Origin: Verrucomicrobia bacterium UBA6775
GTDB lineage: Bacteria > Verrucomicrobiota > Verrucomicrobiia > Limisphaerales > UBA1096
NCBI GenBank assembly: GCA_002453165.1
Contig: DKGH01000023.1
Location: forward strand, 1 to 32,099
Reading direction: 5' to 3'
Length of the DNA stretch: 32,099 nucleotides
Shown here: piece by piece, positions 22,855-31,945 of the stretch
How the letters are laid out: every line of letters starts with the position of its first letter
Numbering within the stretch: the first letter of the stretch is position 1
Notes under the pieces: model-generated
The model's database searches: none
What the model saw: the letters and a program-made list of their open reading frames with translations, nothing else
Told to the model about the DNA's origin: nothing
Translations under genes and position numbers: made by a program

Positions 22855-23127
22855 TTATAGCTTATTTCGTTTCCAAAAAAACGGGATGCTCGCCATTATA
22901 AAAGCAAAAAATAAACAAATTAAAGTTGGCGTTAAATATTCCTCAAGCTCACCTATTCGAAGAGAGCCAATTAAAATAATCATCCTAAAATTTTCCACAA
23001 AACCTTTGGCAATTTCAGGATTCGGCAGATTCTCTTCAACCAGATAAGCGACCCCGAAACAGTACAAGAAGAAACCCATCCCCCCTCCTACAACAAAGCA
23101 AATTAAAGTCATTAACGCCCTGATCAT
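22855..23127 (-). CDS. Small two-pass membrane protein, unknown function
   Basis: The 90-residue protein starts at ATG 23127. Two hydrophobic segments are seen: residues 4-28 (ALMTLICFVVGGGMGFFLYC) and about 66-85 (LTPTLICLFFAFIMASIPFF), ending FWKRNKL with positive charge. I do not recognise the family. Base composition is far more AT-rich than the neighbours (about 35-40% GC by eye), as in the next gene, and no palindrome copy is present. It follows the EEP-nuclease-like gene by 65 bases in the same direction. The open frame and membrane pattern make it a likely but unproven gene. Confidence 0.6.
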   Translation of the reverse strand: MIRALMTLICFVVGGGMGFFLYCFGVAYLVEENLPNPEIAKGFVENFRMIILIGSLRIGELEEYLTPTLICLFFAFIMASIPFFWKRNKL

Positions 23128-23192
23128 AACGAATCTAGCTTATGTTTTTGAATTTTTTCTGAAGGAGAGCCGAAAAATTAATCAATTTTGTT

Positions 23193-24134
23193 TCAATCAT
23201 GCATAAAGGTAAATTCAGCCCAGATGGGGCGGTGATCTGACAAAGGCTTTCCGTATTTCAGCCATTCTTTTTTGTACCGGTCCATTTCAATCTCCTCCTC
23301 GGCAGAATTATATGCTTTTTCGATTACACCCCCATTGGTCACTTTAACTTTGCTTTTTGTACTTCGATAAAAAATGTGATCAATCACTCCTGATTCATTA
23401 CCAGACTCAATATGCCTATGGGTGCTAATACTGTCCGTATTAATCGAAAGCCCATGCCAAATTGATTTCATCCCAGCTTCCTTGAAGGCTTTAAGAGCAC
23501 CTTCAAATAATAGATTGTTAAAATCTCCCAAAACAAAAAGATTATCATCATGCGGATCGCTGAGCATTTTTTTTGAGATGAAAGATGCCGCAGAATTTTC
23601 AACATCTGGCTGCCCTGGTATATGTGTAGAGTAAAGTGTTAGTGGCACACCCTTTATGTTTGTCCTTGCAGTCACCACGGATGCAGGCTTCCACCCTTTT
23701 GAATCAAACGCAACTTCACTCTTATCGCGTAATGGAAACCGACTTAATATCGATTTGTATTTATCCTTGTGATTCGCAGAGGAAACTTTACCCACGTGCA
23801 CATGTTTCATCCCCAACTCCCTGCCAACACGCAACGTCCAGTTGCCGTGAGGCACCTCGTTGAAACAAATCACATCCAAGTTATACGGTTTAAACATTTT
23901 CCCTACAGATTCCGGCTTTGCCCACAAACCAAACAAAACGTTGTAGGTTGCAAATCGTATCTTTGTGTTGGCAGTTAAATTTCCTTTGTTCTTGTTGCTC
24001 GCATAATCATTATTTGCAGAAGAGACTATTGAGGGAGCGGGCACTTTTTCCTTTAAGGAGCGTTCGGAGGCTGGAGCCTGTCCAGCTTGCAACACGAACA
24101 ATATCATCAGTGTAATTCTTGAGATTGATTTCAC
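23193..24134 (-). CDS. Exported endonuclease/exonuclease/phosphatase (EEP) family protein
   Basis: The 313-residue protein starts at GTG 24134 with signal peptide MKSISRITLMILFVLQAGQAPAS. EEP (DNase I-like) motifs in order: IRFATYNVLFGLW (Asn), DVICFNEVP (metal Glu), LTLYSTHIPG (His region), NLFVLGDFNNL (catalytic Asp-x-Asn), GVIDHIFYRS and PLSDHRPIWAEF (final Asp-His). These residues fit an active phosphoesterase; the substrate could be nucleic acid, a phospholipid or a phosphoinositide-like ester. The gene is AT-rich and lysine-rich, unlike its neighbours. It starts 10 bases after the stop of the large cytochrome-type gene, so it may be read from the same promoter. Confidence 0.9.
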   Translation of the reverse strand: MKSISRITLMILFVLQAGQAPASERSLKEKVPAPSIVSSANNDYASNKNKGNLTANTKIRFATYNVLFGLWAKPESVGKMFKPYNLDVICFNEVPHGNWTLRVGRELGMKHVHVGKVSSANHKDKYKSILSRFPLRDKSEVAFDSKGWKPASVVTARTNIKGVPLTLYSTHIPGQPDVENSAASFISKKMLSDPHDDNLFVLGDFNNLLFEGALKAFKEAGMKSIWHGLSINTDSISTHRHIESGNESGVIDHIFYRSTKSKVKVTNGGVIEKAYNSAEEEIEMDRYKKEWLKYGKPLSDHRPIWAEFTFMHD

Positions 24135-24144
24135 AGTATTAGAG

Positions 24145-27100
24145 TTATCGGCAAGTCTGAAGGAAAGCGATCAGGTCCAGAAATTCCTGCCGGGACAACA
24201 GTTGGTCGAGTCCGGCCGGCATCACCGAAACCGGAGACGTCGTGACCCCGCGGATTTGACTCCGTGAAACACGGACATTTCTCATGTTTGCATTTTTCAG
24301 GTAGATGGCATCCTTGGTTTCCCGCTGAATGAGGCCGCCATAAATTCCGCCGTCGTCTGTCTCCAGCACGTAATGCTCGTAGCCGTTGACAACCGTCGCG
24401 CTCGGATACAGCACAGCCTCAATCAGGTCGCGCGGTTGCCGGATACTGCCGATCCGGGTCAGGTTCGGCCCCAACTGGCCACCCTGCCCCTGGATGCGAT
24501 GGCAGGCACCACACGACACCCGTTGATCGTGGAACAGCACGCGGCCGCGCGAAGCGTTGCCGTTGGCCAAGCCGTCCAGCAGCGACTTGATCGCAGACTG
24601 CTGATCAGATTGCCCGACGGATTTCTTTTTCAACACGGATGACAACACCACGTGGGCAATGGCGCCCTTTTCGGTGAATGCCCTGATGATCGCCTCCCGC
24701 TGGCCGGCTTGGAGCAGGGCGAGGCCGGGATTATTTTCCAACGCCGCAGCCAGGTCATTTCCGATTTGAGCCCATGCTTTTTTGGCTGTGTCTCCATCGC
24801 CGGATGCTTTCGGATCATGCCCTTGGGCAAAGGGCCTGATCAGGTTGGGCAGATGGACTGAGCGCGACTTGGCCACGGCTCGGATCAACAAATCCGATTG
24901 AGATTTGCCAAGCGATCGAAGTCGCATTGAGCCAAGTGCTTGGGCAGCCTGTCGGCCCAGTAGAACCGGGGCGTCTTTATCGATGACAAGTTTCGTCAAG
25001 AAGGCGAGCGAGGTGTCGGACAGTGGTTTCTCGTGATTTACGAGAACCTGAATGGCACTCGCACGCGACGCGGCCTCTTCATTTTCATTTTTTGCGAATG
25101 ATGAAACGGCGTCCAAAATGGGCGGACTCATTTTGAATCGCTGGGCGATGTTCAATGCCTCCTCTTTCAACTCCGACACCCCGCTATTTAACCCAAGCAG
25201 AACCCCGTCGCGAAGTGGCTCGGGAAGGTCATCGAGAAAACTCAGGGCAGCCAAAACCTGCCCTCTGATTTCGTTCTTCACTCCCCCGGTTTTCAAGGTA
25301 TCGATGAGGGTCGCCTGAAACGTGGCGTCCTGAGCATTGGCCATCACAATCTCCTCGATCAACTGCCCATTCGCCTCGCTGACTTCATTCTCGGCAACCA
25401 GCTCACGGAATAGCCGAACCATTTCCTCCTTCAACTCATTGCGCCCGGAAATCACCCGGCGAGCCTCCTGACGAACATGAATGTCTGTAGATTGCAAAAG
25501 CGGCACAACCTTCGCAGCCTCCAATTCACCACCCAGTTCGTCCAGCACCCTCAGGGCGATGCGCTGTCGGTAGGGATCGTCGTCCGCCAGATAGGCGCTC
25601 ACGCCGCGCGAATCTCCAATCTCGATGAGCGCATACACGAAGGCATGACGCGTATGCTGTGAACCGCTTGCGTTCAGGTTCTCGAACAACACAGAAACCG
25701 CTGTCTTGCCGTTCAACTGCCCGAGCGCCGTCGCCGCTGCGGCCTGGACAAATGGACTCGAGTCATCCAGCAGCCCGGTCAGTTGCCTGCCTGCAGAGTC
25801 ATCCTTCAATCGCCCAAGCGATCGGGCAGCCACCTGACGCACACCGGGATCGGAGTCGGCCAACGCCTCCCGCAGCAACCCCAGTGCACGGCCACCTCTC
25901 AGTCTGGATGCCAGCCAAAGGCAGCGCTTCCTGAAGGCCGCCTCACCCGAGTGCAGAAAGGCGCTCTCGACATCATGCATCACGACATCGCCCTGTCCGA
26001 TGAGGGCATTCGCCGCCCCGTCCCTGACAGCCGGTCTCGTATCCCGCAGCAGGCCAACCAACTCCTCGGGCACAAGCGAATGCCAGTCGATCTCCAACCC
26101 GAGAGGATCCTCCGGGACCGATCCTCCCTTTTTTTGGATGCGATAAATCGCGCCCTTGATTTCAGGCTTGGCGTTCTTTGAAAAAGGACAACCCCAGCTC
26201 AGCCATCCCCCGGTGTCCAGCAGCAGCAGTGAGCCATCGGCATCCTCGAGTATGTCGGCCGGGTGAAACCCGATGCTTTCGGATGAAAGAAAATCACTTT
26301 CGACCGTCGCGAATGTTCCGCCCTTCGGTTCCAGCCGGACATGAACCACCTTGTGCGTGTTAAACTGGCAGGCAAACAGCGTGTCACGATAGGCCGCACC
26401 GAACGATTGACCGCGATAACGCACCAGCCCGGCAGGAGCCACCTGCCCCCATCGACTGACCGCCGGTAGGCGCAACCCGGTCTCCGGTACGAGCGAACTC
26501 CCGTAAACCCGCTGCGTGAGCCCGCCCCACATCCAGTGAATCAGGGCGTCGTGCCGCCTCCCGCCGAAGCTGTCAAAAATCGCGCAAGTCGAGAGCATGT
26601 CTCCGTTTGCAGTAAAAATGATGTCGACCGGGTTGACTCCCCCCTGCCCTTCCACCCGAACATCGCTGCCGTCCGGCCAGCACGAAAAAACTCCGGCCGC
26701 CCGACTGTGTCCGGAGCGGCTTCCATCAGTGCCAACGAGGTCGTAGCCAAAATGGCCACCGGTAAAATAAAGCCTCCCATTCGGGCCAAGGTACGGCCCG
26801 TGTTGATTCGCCCGCCCATCGAACTCCATGCTTCCGAGAATCTTCTCCCGCTTGTCGGCGACTCCGTCATCATCCAGATCCTCCAGCCGCCACAGGTAGG
26901 GAGCCGAGATGATGTAAAGCGCCCCGTCATGCCACAGCCCCCCCTCCGGCATGGTCATGCGATCCGCAAAAATCGTGCTCTTATCAAAAACCCCGTCCCC
27001 GTCCACATCTACTAGGCGCCTCACAAAACGGGGCAACTCCCGCTCGATGGCCTGCCGCGTGGTCAGGTTGCGGCCGTCGCTTTCCGCCACGTACAGGCGC

Positions 27101-27324
27101 CCGCGATCATCGAGGCACGCCATCATCGGATACCCGACCAAAGGCGGGGCCGCCGCAAGTCGCACCTCAAACCCCTCCGCAACCTTGATCTCCGGCGGCG
27201 TATACCGGGCAGCGTCAGTCCAACCGGAGACTGCCAAAGCAAGGAGACAAACTAGACAACCGATCCAGCGCAAACCGTTTCGAATAAAAACGGCGATCAA
27301 ATGCTCCTCACCTGACAGCTTCAT
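24145..27324 (-). CDS. PVC-type heme-binding CxxCH protein with HEAT repeats
   Basis: The protein has 1059 residues from ATG 27324 (MKLSGEEHLIAVFIRNGLRW); the open frame to 27456 overlaps the divergent promoter region and is rejected. After a signal segment (IGCLVCLLALAVSGWTDA), residues 45-390 form a glucose/sorbosone-dehydrogenase-like propeller (PPEIKVAEGFEVRLAAAPPL, YVAESDGRN, VDVDGDGVFDKSTIFADRMTMPEG). Residues 410-810 are HEAT repeats (VRQVAARSLGRLKDDSAG, VQAAAATALGQLNGKT). A single cytochrome c module lies near 915-990, SCGACHRIQGQGGQLGPNLTRIG, split CxxCH. The end, EHYVLETDDGGIYGGLI...LDLIAFLQTC, is typical of this PVC-specific family. It is exported; electron transfer during oxidation of sugars or alcohols is the likely role, with the substrate unknown. 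Confidence 0.94.
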   Translation of the reverse strand: MKLSGEEHLIAVFIRNGLRWIGCLVCLLALAVSGWTDAARYTPPEIKVAEGFEVRLAAAPPLVGYPMMACLDDRGRLYVAESDGRNLTTRQAIERELPRFVRRLVDVDGDGVFDKSTIFADRMTMPEGGLWHDGALYIISAPYLWRLEDLDDDGVADKREKILGSMEFDGRANQHGPYLGPNGRLYFTGGHFGYDLVGTDGSRSGHSRAAGVFSCWPDGSDVRVEGQGGVNPVDIIFTANGDMLSTCAIFDSFGGRRHDALIHWMWGGLTQRVYGSSLVPETGLRLPAVSRWGQVAPAGLVRYRGQSFGAAYRDTLFACQFNTHKVVHVRLEPKGGTFATVESDFLSSESIGFHPADILEDADGSLLLLDTGGWLSWGCPFSKNAKPEIKGAIYRIQKKGGSVPEDPLGLEIDWHSLVPEELVGLLRDTRPAVRDGAANALIGQGDVVMHDVESAFLHSGEAAFRKRCLWLASRLRGGRALGLLREALADSDPGVRQVAARSLGRLKDDSAGRQLTGLLDDSSPFVQAAAATALGQLNGKTAVSVLFENLNASGSQHTRHAFVYALIEIGDSRGVSAYLADDDPYRQRIALRVLDELGGELEAAKVVPLLQSTDIHVRQEARRVISGRNELKEEMVRLFRELVAENEVSEANGQLIEEIVMANAQDATFQATLIDTLKTGGVKNEIRGQVLAALSFLDDLPEPLRDGVLLGLNSGVSELKEEALNIAQRFKMSPPILDAVSSFAKNENEEAASRASAIQVLVNHEKPLSDTSLAFLTKLVIDKDAPVLLGRQAAQALGSMRLRSLGKSQSDLLIRAVAKSRSVHLPNLIRPFAQGHDPKASGDGDTAKKAWAQIGNDLAAALENNPGLALLQAGQREAIIRAFTEKGAIAHVVLSSVLKKKSVGQSDQQSAIKSLLDGLANGNASRGRVLFHDQRVSCGACHRIQGQGGQLGPNLTRIGSIRQPRDLIEAVLYPSATVVNGYEHYVLETDDGGIYGGLIQRETKDAIYLKNANMRNVRVSRSQIRGVTTSPVSVMPAGLDQLLSRQEFLDLIAFLQTCR

Positions 27325-27481
27325 GATTGAATTTCTGATGATGCTTTTATCTTCAATTGTTTGACGCAAGGCGGACGCTAACAGAGCGCCCACGACCGTC
27401 CAACCCCAATTGACCGCGGACGAAACACATTCGGGTTGTGTTTCGTTATTTCGCAATGATAATCAGCCGCGCCACAATGGC
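27325..27481. promoter_or_regulatory. Shared divergent promoter region with a perfect inverted repeat
   Basis: This 157-base gap separates the cytochrome-type gene (-) and the lamin-tail/CotH gene (+). It contains a perfect 10-bp inverted repeat, ACGAAACACA at 27420-27429 and TGTGTTTCGT at 27437-27446, with a 7-base spacer. The position and dyad symmetry suggest a regulator binding site for one or both genes. An mRNA hairpin in the leader of the + gene is the alternative. Confidence 0.5.
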
Positions 27482-30400
27482 ATGATGAAAGTTTTTCCAA
27501 CGCTACTTGCAACTCTTTTCCTGTTCACAGCTCAGTACGAACTAACGGCCCGGTCACTAAGCGCAGACGCCGCCAAGACTGAAAAAACCGGCCCGTCGAG
27601 CCGCCGCTCGCCGCTGATCATCTCCGAGGTCATGTACCATCCGGCCACCCGGGAGGACGGCGCCAATCTGGAGTTCATCGAGATTTACAACTCGCAACCG
27701 TGGTGGGAGGAACTCGGCAACTTTCGCATCGACGGCGACGTGCGGTTTACGTTTCCGGCCGACGCCCGGATTGACAAGCTGGGTTACGTCGTCATCGCCG
27801 CGGACCCGGAAGCGGTCAAAAAGGCTTACGGCCTCGAGCAGGTCTTCGGCCCGTTCACCGGGCGCTTGGCCAACAGCGGCGGCCGCCTTCGGCTGCGCAA
27901 TAACCTCGATGCCATCCTGTTTGAGGTCGACTACGAGACGCGTGCCCCTTGGCCAATCAGCGCCGACGGGGCCGGCCACTCACTTGCGCTTGGCCGACCA
28001 TCGTACGGTGAGCGGGACGTCCGTGCATGGACGCAAAGCGACACCATCGGCGGCAGTCCCGGACGCGCCGACACCCTGGGCGACGAGCCGTTGCGCCCTC
28101 TGGCCATCAACGAAATCAAGACCAACCGCGAGGGAGACACACCGGCCTTTATCGAGTTGTACAATCATTCCGCAACCGAAATCGATTTATCCGGGGCCAC
28201 CCTCACCGACTCGATCGGCGAGAAAAAACACACCTTCGCCGAGGGCACGAAGTTGACCGGGGGCGAAACCCTTGCGGTGACGGAAACCGCGCTTGGCTTC
28301 GAGTTCGCGGCAGATCGGGGCGCGGTCTGGCTGTTCAACGCCGAGGGCAACCGCGTGCTCGACGCGCTGCATTACCGACCGCAGCCGGACGGCTACTCGC
28401 TTGGCCGCACCACGGACGGCAGCGCGCAGTGGGATCATTTTGCGGAGCCAACGCTTGGCCAAGCGAACACCGCACCATTCCAGCATACGGTTGTCATCAA
28501 CGAGATCATGTACAACCCGATCTCGCTCGACGACAACGACGAGTATGTCGAGTTGCACAACCACGGCGACGAACCGGTCGACCTCAGCAACTGGCAGTTC
28601 AACGACGGCATCACGTTCATTTTCCCCTACCCGACCACGCTGCCCGCCGGCGGTTACATCGTTGTCGCAAAGAATCGCGAACAACTCCTCGCCAATCACA
28701 AGGGGCTCGACCCCAAGCTCGTCGTCGGCAACTACATCGGCACACTTTCAAATCGCGGCGAGCGACTACTGTTGACTGAGCCAAAGGAGGTGCTGCGCAA
28801 CGGCCGGCCTATCGCGATCGAACCTCTGCGCGTAACGGTCGACCAAGTGACGTACCACGACAGCGCCGCATGGGGCGAGTGGGCCGACGCCGGCGGAAGT
28901 AGCCTCGAACTGCGCGATCCCCGCTCCGACAACCGTCACCCGGGTAACTGGGCGAGCAGCGATGAGTCGGAAAAATCAGAGTGGGTCACCGTCACCGGCA
29001 AAGGATCGGTGGACAAAACAAGAGGCCAGACATTCCCGGCGAATTATTTGCAATTATTTCTTCTGGATAAGGGGGAATGCCTCGTTGACGACGTACAGGT
29101 TTACGATGCCAGTACCAATGCCAAGCGAGTGAGCAACCCCGGTTTCGAGAAATCAAGCAAACTAGAGATCGCCGGCACACATAAAACATCCGCCATTGTT
29201 GAGGATCTCGGCTCGGACGGCAGCCGGGCGCTCCACGTCAAGGCTGCCAACCGCGGCGACACCGAATGTAATGCCGTCTGGATGCCGTTGACCGGACGCA
29301 ACGCAGCGAAAATGCGGATCGAGGGCAAGGCGCGCTGGCTGAAGGGGCACCCCGAGATGCTCATGCGCACGCGCAGCGGTGGTTTCGAAGCGTTCGGGGC
29401 CCTGCCGGTGCCCGACAATCTGGGCACTCCCGGAAAACCGAACACCGCACTCGTCGAGAATGCCGGCCCGGTTATCAGCGGTGTAACCCACTCGCCGATC
29501 TTTCCGCCAAAGGGCGAAAAGGCCACTGTCATCGGGCGGGTTGCGGACCCGGACGGCTTGGCCAAGGTCACGCTGCATTACCGAATCGACCCCAACAAGA
29601 CGGCGACCGAAGTCGAGATGAAGGACGACGGCACCGGCGGCGATGCGGTCGCCGGGGACGGTGTATTCGCTGCACAACTCCCCGCGCAGTCCTCAACCAA
29701 GCTGATCTGTTTTTGGGTCGAGGCCACCGATGCGCTTGGCCAAGCGCAAACCACCACCTACCCCACAAACGCACCGGCCCGCGAGTGCCTCGTTCGCATG
29801 GGAACCAAGCCGACCAAGGCCAACGACCTTGGCCAGTACCATTTCCTCCTCAACCGCAGCAACTCAACAATCTGGACCCGAAGCCACAAACGCAGCAACG
29901 CACCGGTGCCGGTAACGATGGTCTACAACGGCGAACGGGTAATCTACGACGCCGGTATGTACTACGGTGCAGGTTCTTACCACAGCCGCGTGTACAGCGG
30001 CCCTACCGGCGCGTTGTCCGACTACAACGCCACCTACCCAAGTGACGACCGTTTTCTTGGCACGAAAAAAATCATCCTCAGCATGCCCGGCGCCCCCAGC
30101 GATCGCACGCCGGAGTCCACCGCCCAGATCGAACAGTCCGCCTACTGGCTGATGTACAAGGCTGGCGTTCCCTACATGCACCGGCGTTTTGTGAACCTGT
30201 ACATCAACGGCCGCAAACGAGCCAAGGTTTACGAGGATACCCAGCGGCCCAACCGCGACATCGTCCGCCAATGGTACCCCAACGATGGCGATGGAAATTT
30301 GTTTAAAATCCAAATGTGGAAAGAGATGTCCAATCCCGAGCGCAGCGGTACCTACCAGTACCAGTCACACCCTGCCGTTCTGAGCGGCGAGCAGGACGCC

Positions 30401-31945
30401 AACGGAATTCAGCCTTGGTACTACCGCCTCAGCTGGGCACCGCGGGCCTACGAGGGCTCGGCCAACCAGATGGAGAGCCTTTTCAAGCTGGTCGAGCGTA
30501 TCAACGACACCCGTAACAGTGACTACATCGAAGGGCTCGAGGAGGTCGCCGACATGGAGCAGTGGATGCGCGTGTTTGCCGTGCAAAACATCGTGTGCAA
30601 CTGGGACAGTTACGGGGCGTCTAACGGCCAAAATATGTCCACGTTTAGGCCGGCCAACGGACGGTTCGAAATGATCCCGTGGGACATCGACCTCGGCTTC
30701 GGCAAAGGGTCCTTCGGGACATCGAATAAATTATTCGCGATGAACAACCCGTTTTTCTGGGGCCTCACCGGCGACCCCGTCATCAAGAAAATCTACGCCA
30801 AGAACCACTTCAAGCGGTACTATCTTCGCACCGTCCTCGAGATGATCGACGGCCCAATGAAAGGCAACACCTTCAAGGCGTACGTCGACAAAAAATACAA
30901 GGCACTCCGCGCCAACGGCCAGACCGTCACCAGCCCGAGCAAACTGACCTCCTTCATCAAGGGCCGCGCCAGCTATCTCAAGCGCACCGTCGACCGCATG
31001 GACGACGATTTCACCGTCAAGGGCGATGCACTGGTGGAAACCGACAAACAAACCGTCACCCTGTCCGGCACCGCTCCGCTCCGGATGAAAACCCTGCTCG
31101 TCAATGGCGTACCACAGCAACCTAAGTGGGGCCGACTCACCACCTGGAAACTCGTCCTGCCCGTCGAGGCCACCCGAAAAAGCTACACCATCACCGCGAT
31201 CGACGGCTCCGGCCAACCGGTCGCCGACGCCGAGCAGACTATCGAGGTGCAATACACCGGCGACAAACCGTTCCCGCACGAGAACGTGCAGATCAACGAA
31301 TGGATGGCCGCCAACGACAGCACCCTCGCCGATGCCGCCGACGGCGCCTTCGACGACTGGATCGAGCTGCACAACCACAGCCAGCACGATGTCGACCTCA
31401 CCGGCTGGGCGTTGACCGACGACAAACAATCCCCGCGCAAATGGCTCTTCCCCGAGGGCGCCACCCTCCTGGCTGGCGGTTTCCTTTTGGTTTGGGCCGA
31501 CGACGAACCGCAGCAGACCGGCGATGAGATTCACCTCCCCTTCAAACTCGACGCCGGCGGCGAAGCCATCCTGCTGTTCGACCCTGACGGCCGCCTGGCC
31601 GACGAAGTCATCTTCGGGGAACAAAAACCGGACGAAGCCATGGGACGCCCCGGAGACAACGGCGAGCCTAAGCGCTTGGCCAAGGCCACCCCCGGCGCAC
31701 CCAATGACGACGGCGGCAACGCCAAGCGAACCCAGCCCATCCGGCTGAAGATCGATCCCGGCCAACCGCTCACCATCACCTTCCACGGCGAAGCCGATGT
31801 GAAATACATGCTGGAACAATCGACCGACCTTCGTACATGGCGCGAGGCCCACAGCGCCACTGGCCAGGGCACCCCCATCCGCCACGTCATCCCGCTTGGC
31901 CAAGCGCAGCCCGAATCCTTCTTCCGGGTCCGCACCCCGGAATAG
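27482..31945 (+). CDS. Large exported lamin-tail-domain and CotH-kinase protein
   Basis: The protein has about 1487 residues from ATG 27482 or 27485 (MMKVFPTLLATLFLFTAQYELTA signal peptide); the frame to 27410 crosses the inverted repeat. Domains: lamin-tail domain 1 (about 44-165, LIISEVMYHPATREDGANLE), 2 (209-300, LAINEIKTNREGDTPAFIEL), 3 (336-450, VVINEIMYNPISLDDNDEYV), an Ig-like region near 663-760, a CotH kinase domain about 793-1175 (VYEDTQRPNRDI, NIVCNWDSYGASNGQNM, MIPWDIDLGFGKGSFG), lamin-tail domain 4 (1270-1380) and a terminal ~65-residue module ending ESFFRVRTPE, common at the ends of secreted verrucomicrobial proteins. It is presumably surface-located. Four or more palindrome copies encode linkers (LGQA, LAKA). 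Confidence 0.93.
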   Translation: MMKVFPTLLATLFLFTAQYELTARSLSADAAKTEKTGPSSRRSPLIISEVMYHPATREDGANLEFIEIYNSQPWWEELGNFRIDGDVRFTFPADARIDKLGYVVIAADPEAVKKAYGLEQVFGPFTGRLANSGGRLRLRNNLDAILFEVDYETRAPWPISADGAGHSLALGRPSYGERDVRAWTQSDTIGGSPGRADTLGDEPLRPLAINEIKTNREGDTPAFIELYNHSATEIDLSGATLTDSIGEKKHTFAEGTKLTGGETLAVTETALGFEFAADRGAVWLFNAEGNRVLDALHYRPQPDGYSLGRTTDGSAQWDHFAEPTLGQANTAPFQHTVVINEIMYNPISLDDNDEYVELHNHGDEPVDLSNWQFNDGITFIFPYPTTLPAGGYIVVAKNREQLLANHKGLDPKLVVGNYIGTLSNRGERLLLTEPKEVLRNGRPIAIEPLRVTVDQVTYHDSAAWGEWADAGGSSLELRDPRSDNRHPGNWASSDESEKSEWVTVTGKGSVDKTRGQTFPANYLQLFLLDKGECLVDDVQVYDASTNAKRVSNPGFEKSSKLEIAGTHKTSAIVEDLGSDGSRALHVKAANRGDTECNAVWMPLTGRNAAKMRIEGKARWLKGHPEMLMRTRSGGFEAFGALPVPDNLGTPGKPNTALVENAGPVISGVTHSPIFPPKGEKATVIGRVADPDGLAKVTLHYRIDPNKTATEVEMKDDGTGGDAVAGDGVFAAQLPAQSSTKLICFWVEATDALGQAQTTTYPTNAPARECLVRMGTKPTKANDLGQYHFLLNRSNSTIWTRSHKRSNAPVPVTMVYNGERVIYDAGMYYGAGSYHSRVYSGPTGALSDYNATYPSDDRFLGTKKIILSMPGAPSDRTPESTAQIEQSAYWLMYKAGVPYMHRRFVNLYINGRKRAKVYEDTQRPNRDIVRQWYPNDGDGNLFKIQMWKEMSNPERSGTYQYQSHPAVLSGEQDANGIQPWYYRLSWAPRAYEGSANQMESLFKLVERINDTRNSDYIEGLEEVADMEQWMRVFAVQNIVCNWDSYGASNGQNMSTFRPANGRFEMIPWDIDLGFGKGSFGTSNKLFAMNNPFFWGLTGDPVIKKIYAKNHFKRYYLRTVLEMIDGPMKGNTFKAYVDKKYKALRANGQTVTSPSKLTSFIKGRASYLKRTVDRMDDDFTVKGDALVETDKQTVTLSGTAPLRMKTLLVNGVPQQPKWGRLTTWKLVLPVEATRKSYTITAIDGSGQPVADAEQTIEVQYTGDKPFPHENVQINEWMAANDSTLADAADGAFDDWIELHNHSQHDVDLTGWALTDDKQSPRKWLFPEGATLLAGGFLLVWADDEPQQTGDEIHLPFKLDAGGEAILLFDPDGRLADEVIFGEQKPDEAMGRPGDNGEPKRLAKATPGAPNDDGGNAKRTQPIRLKIDPGQPLTITFHGEADVKYMLEQSTDLRTWREAHSATGQGTPIRHVIPLGQAQPESFFRVRTPE
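28452..28465. repeat. Palindrome in a lamin-tail-domain linker
   Basis: CGCTTGGCCAAGCG, encoding LGQA between lamin-tail domains 2 and 3 of the plus-strand gene. Confidence 0.92.
29731..29748. repeat. 18-base palindrome before the CotH domain
   Basis: Identical to the 18-mer at 15029-15046. It encodes ALGQAQ at the end of the Ig-like region of the plus-strand gene. Confidence 0.93.
31671..31684. repeat. Palindrome unit in the C-terminal linker of the CotH/lamin-tail gene
   Basis: AGCGCTTGGCCAAG, encoding KRLAKA between lamin-tail domain 4 and the terminal module. Confidence 0.88.
31893..31906. repeat. Palindrome near the end of the CotH/lamin-tail gene
   Basis: CGCTTGGCCAAGCG, encoding PLGQAQ, 12 codons before the stop at 31945. 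Confidence 0.92.

Noticed and set aside
23128..23192. AT-rich hairpin between the EEP and small membrane protein genes as a terminator
   Set aside because: The stem is almost only A-T pairs and weak; it does not stand out from the AT-rich background.
27325..27456. Extension of the cytochrome-type gene to 27456, overlapping the divergent gene's longest frame
   Set aside because: The signal segment follows ATG 27324 and the extension crosses the inverted repeat and promoter region.
30731..31903. 390-codon minus-strand open frame opposite the lamin-tail/CotH gene
   Set aside because: The plus strand has clear CotH and lamin-tail motifs over the same bases; the antisense product shows none.
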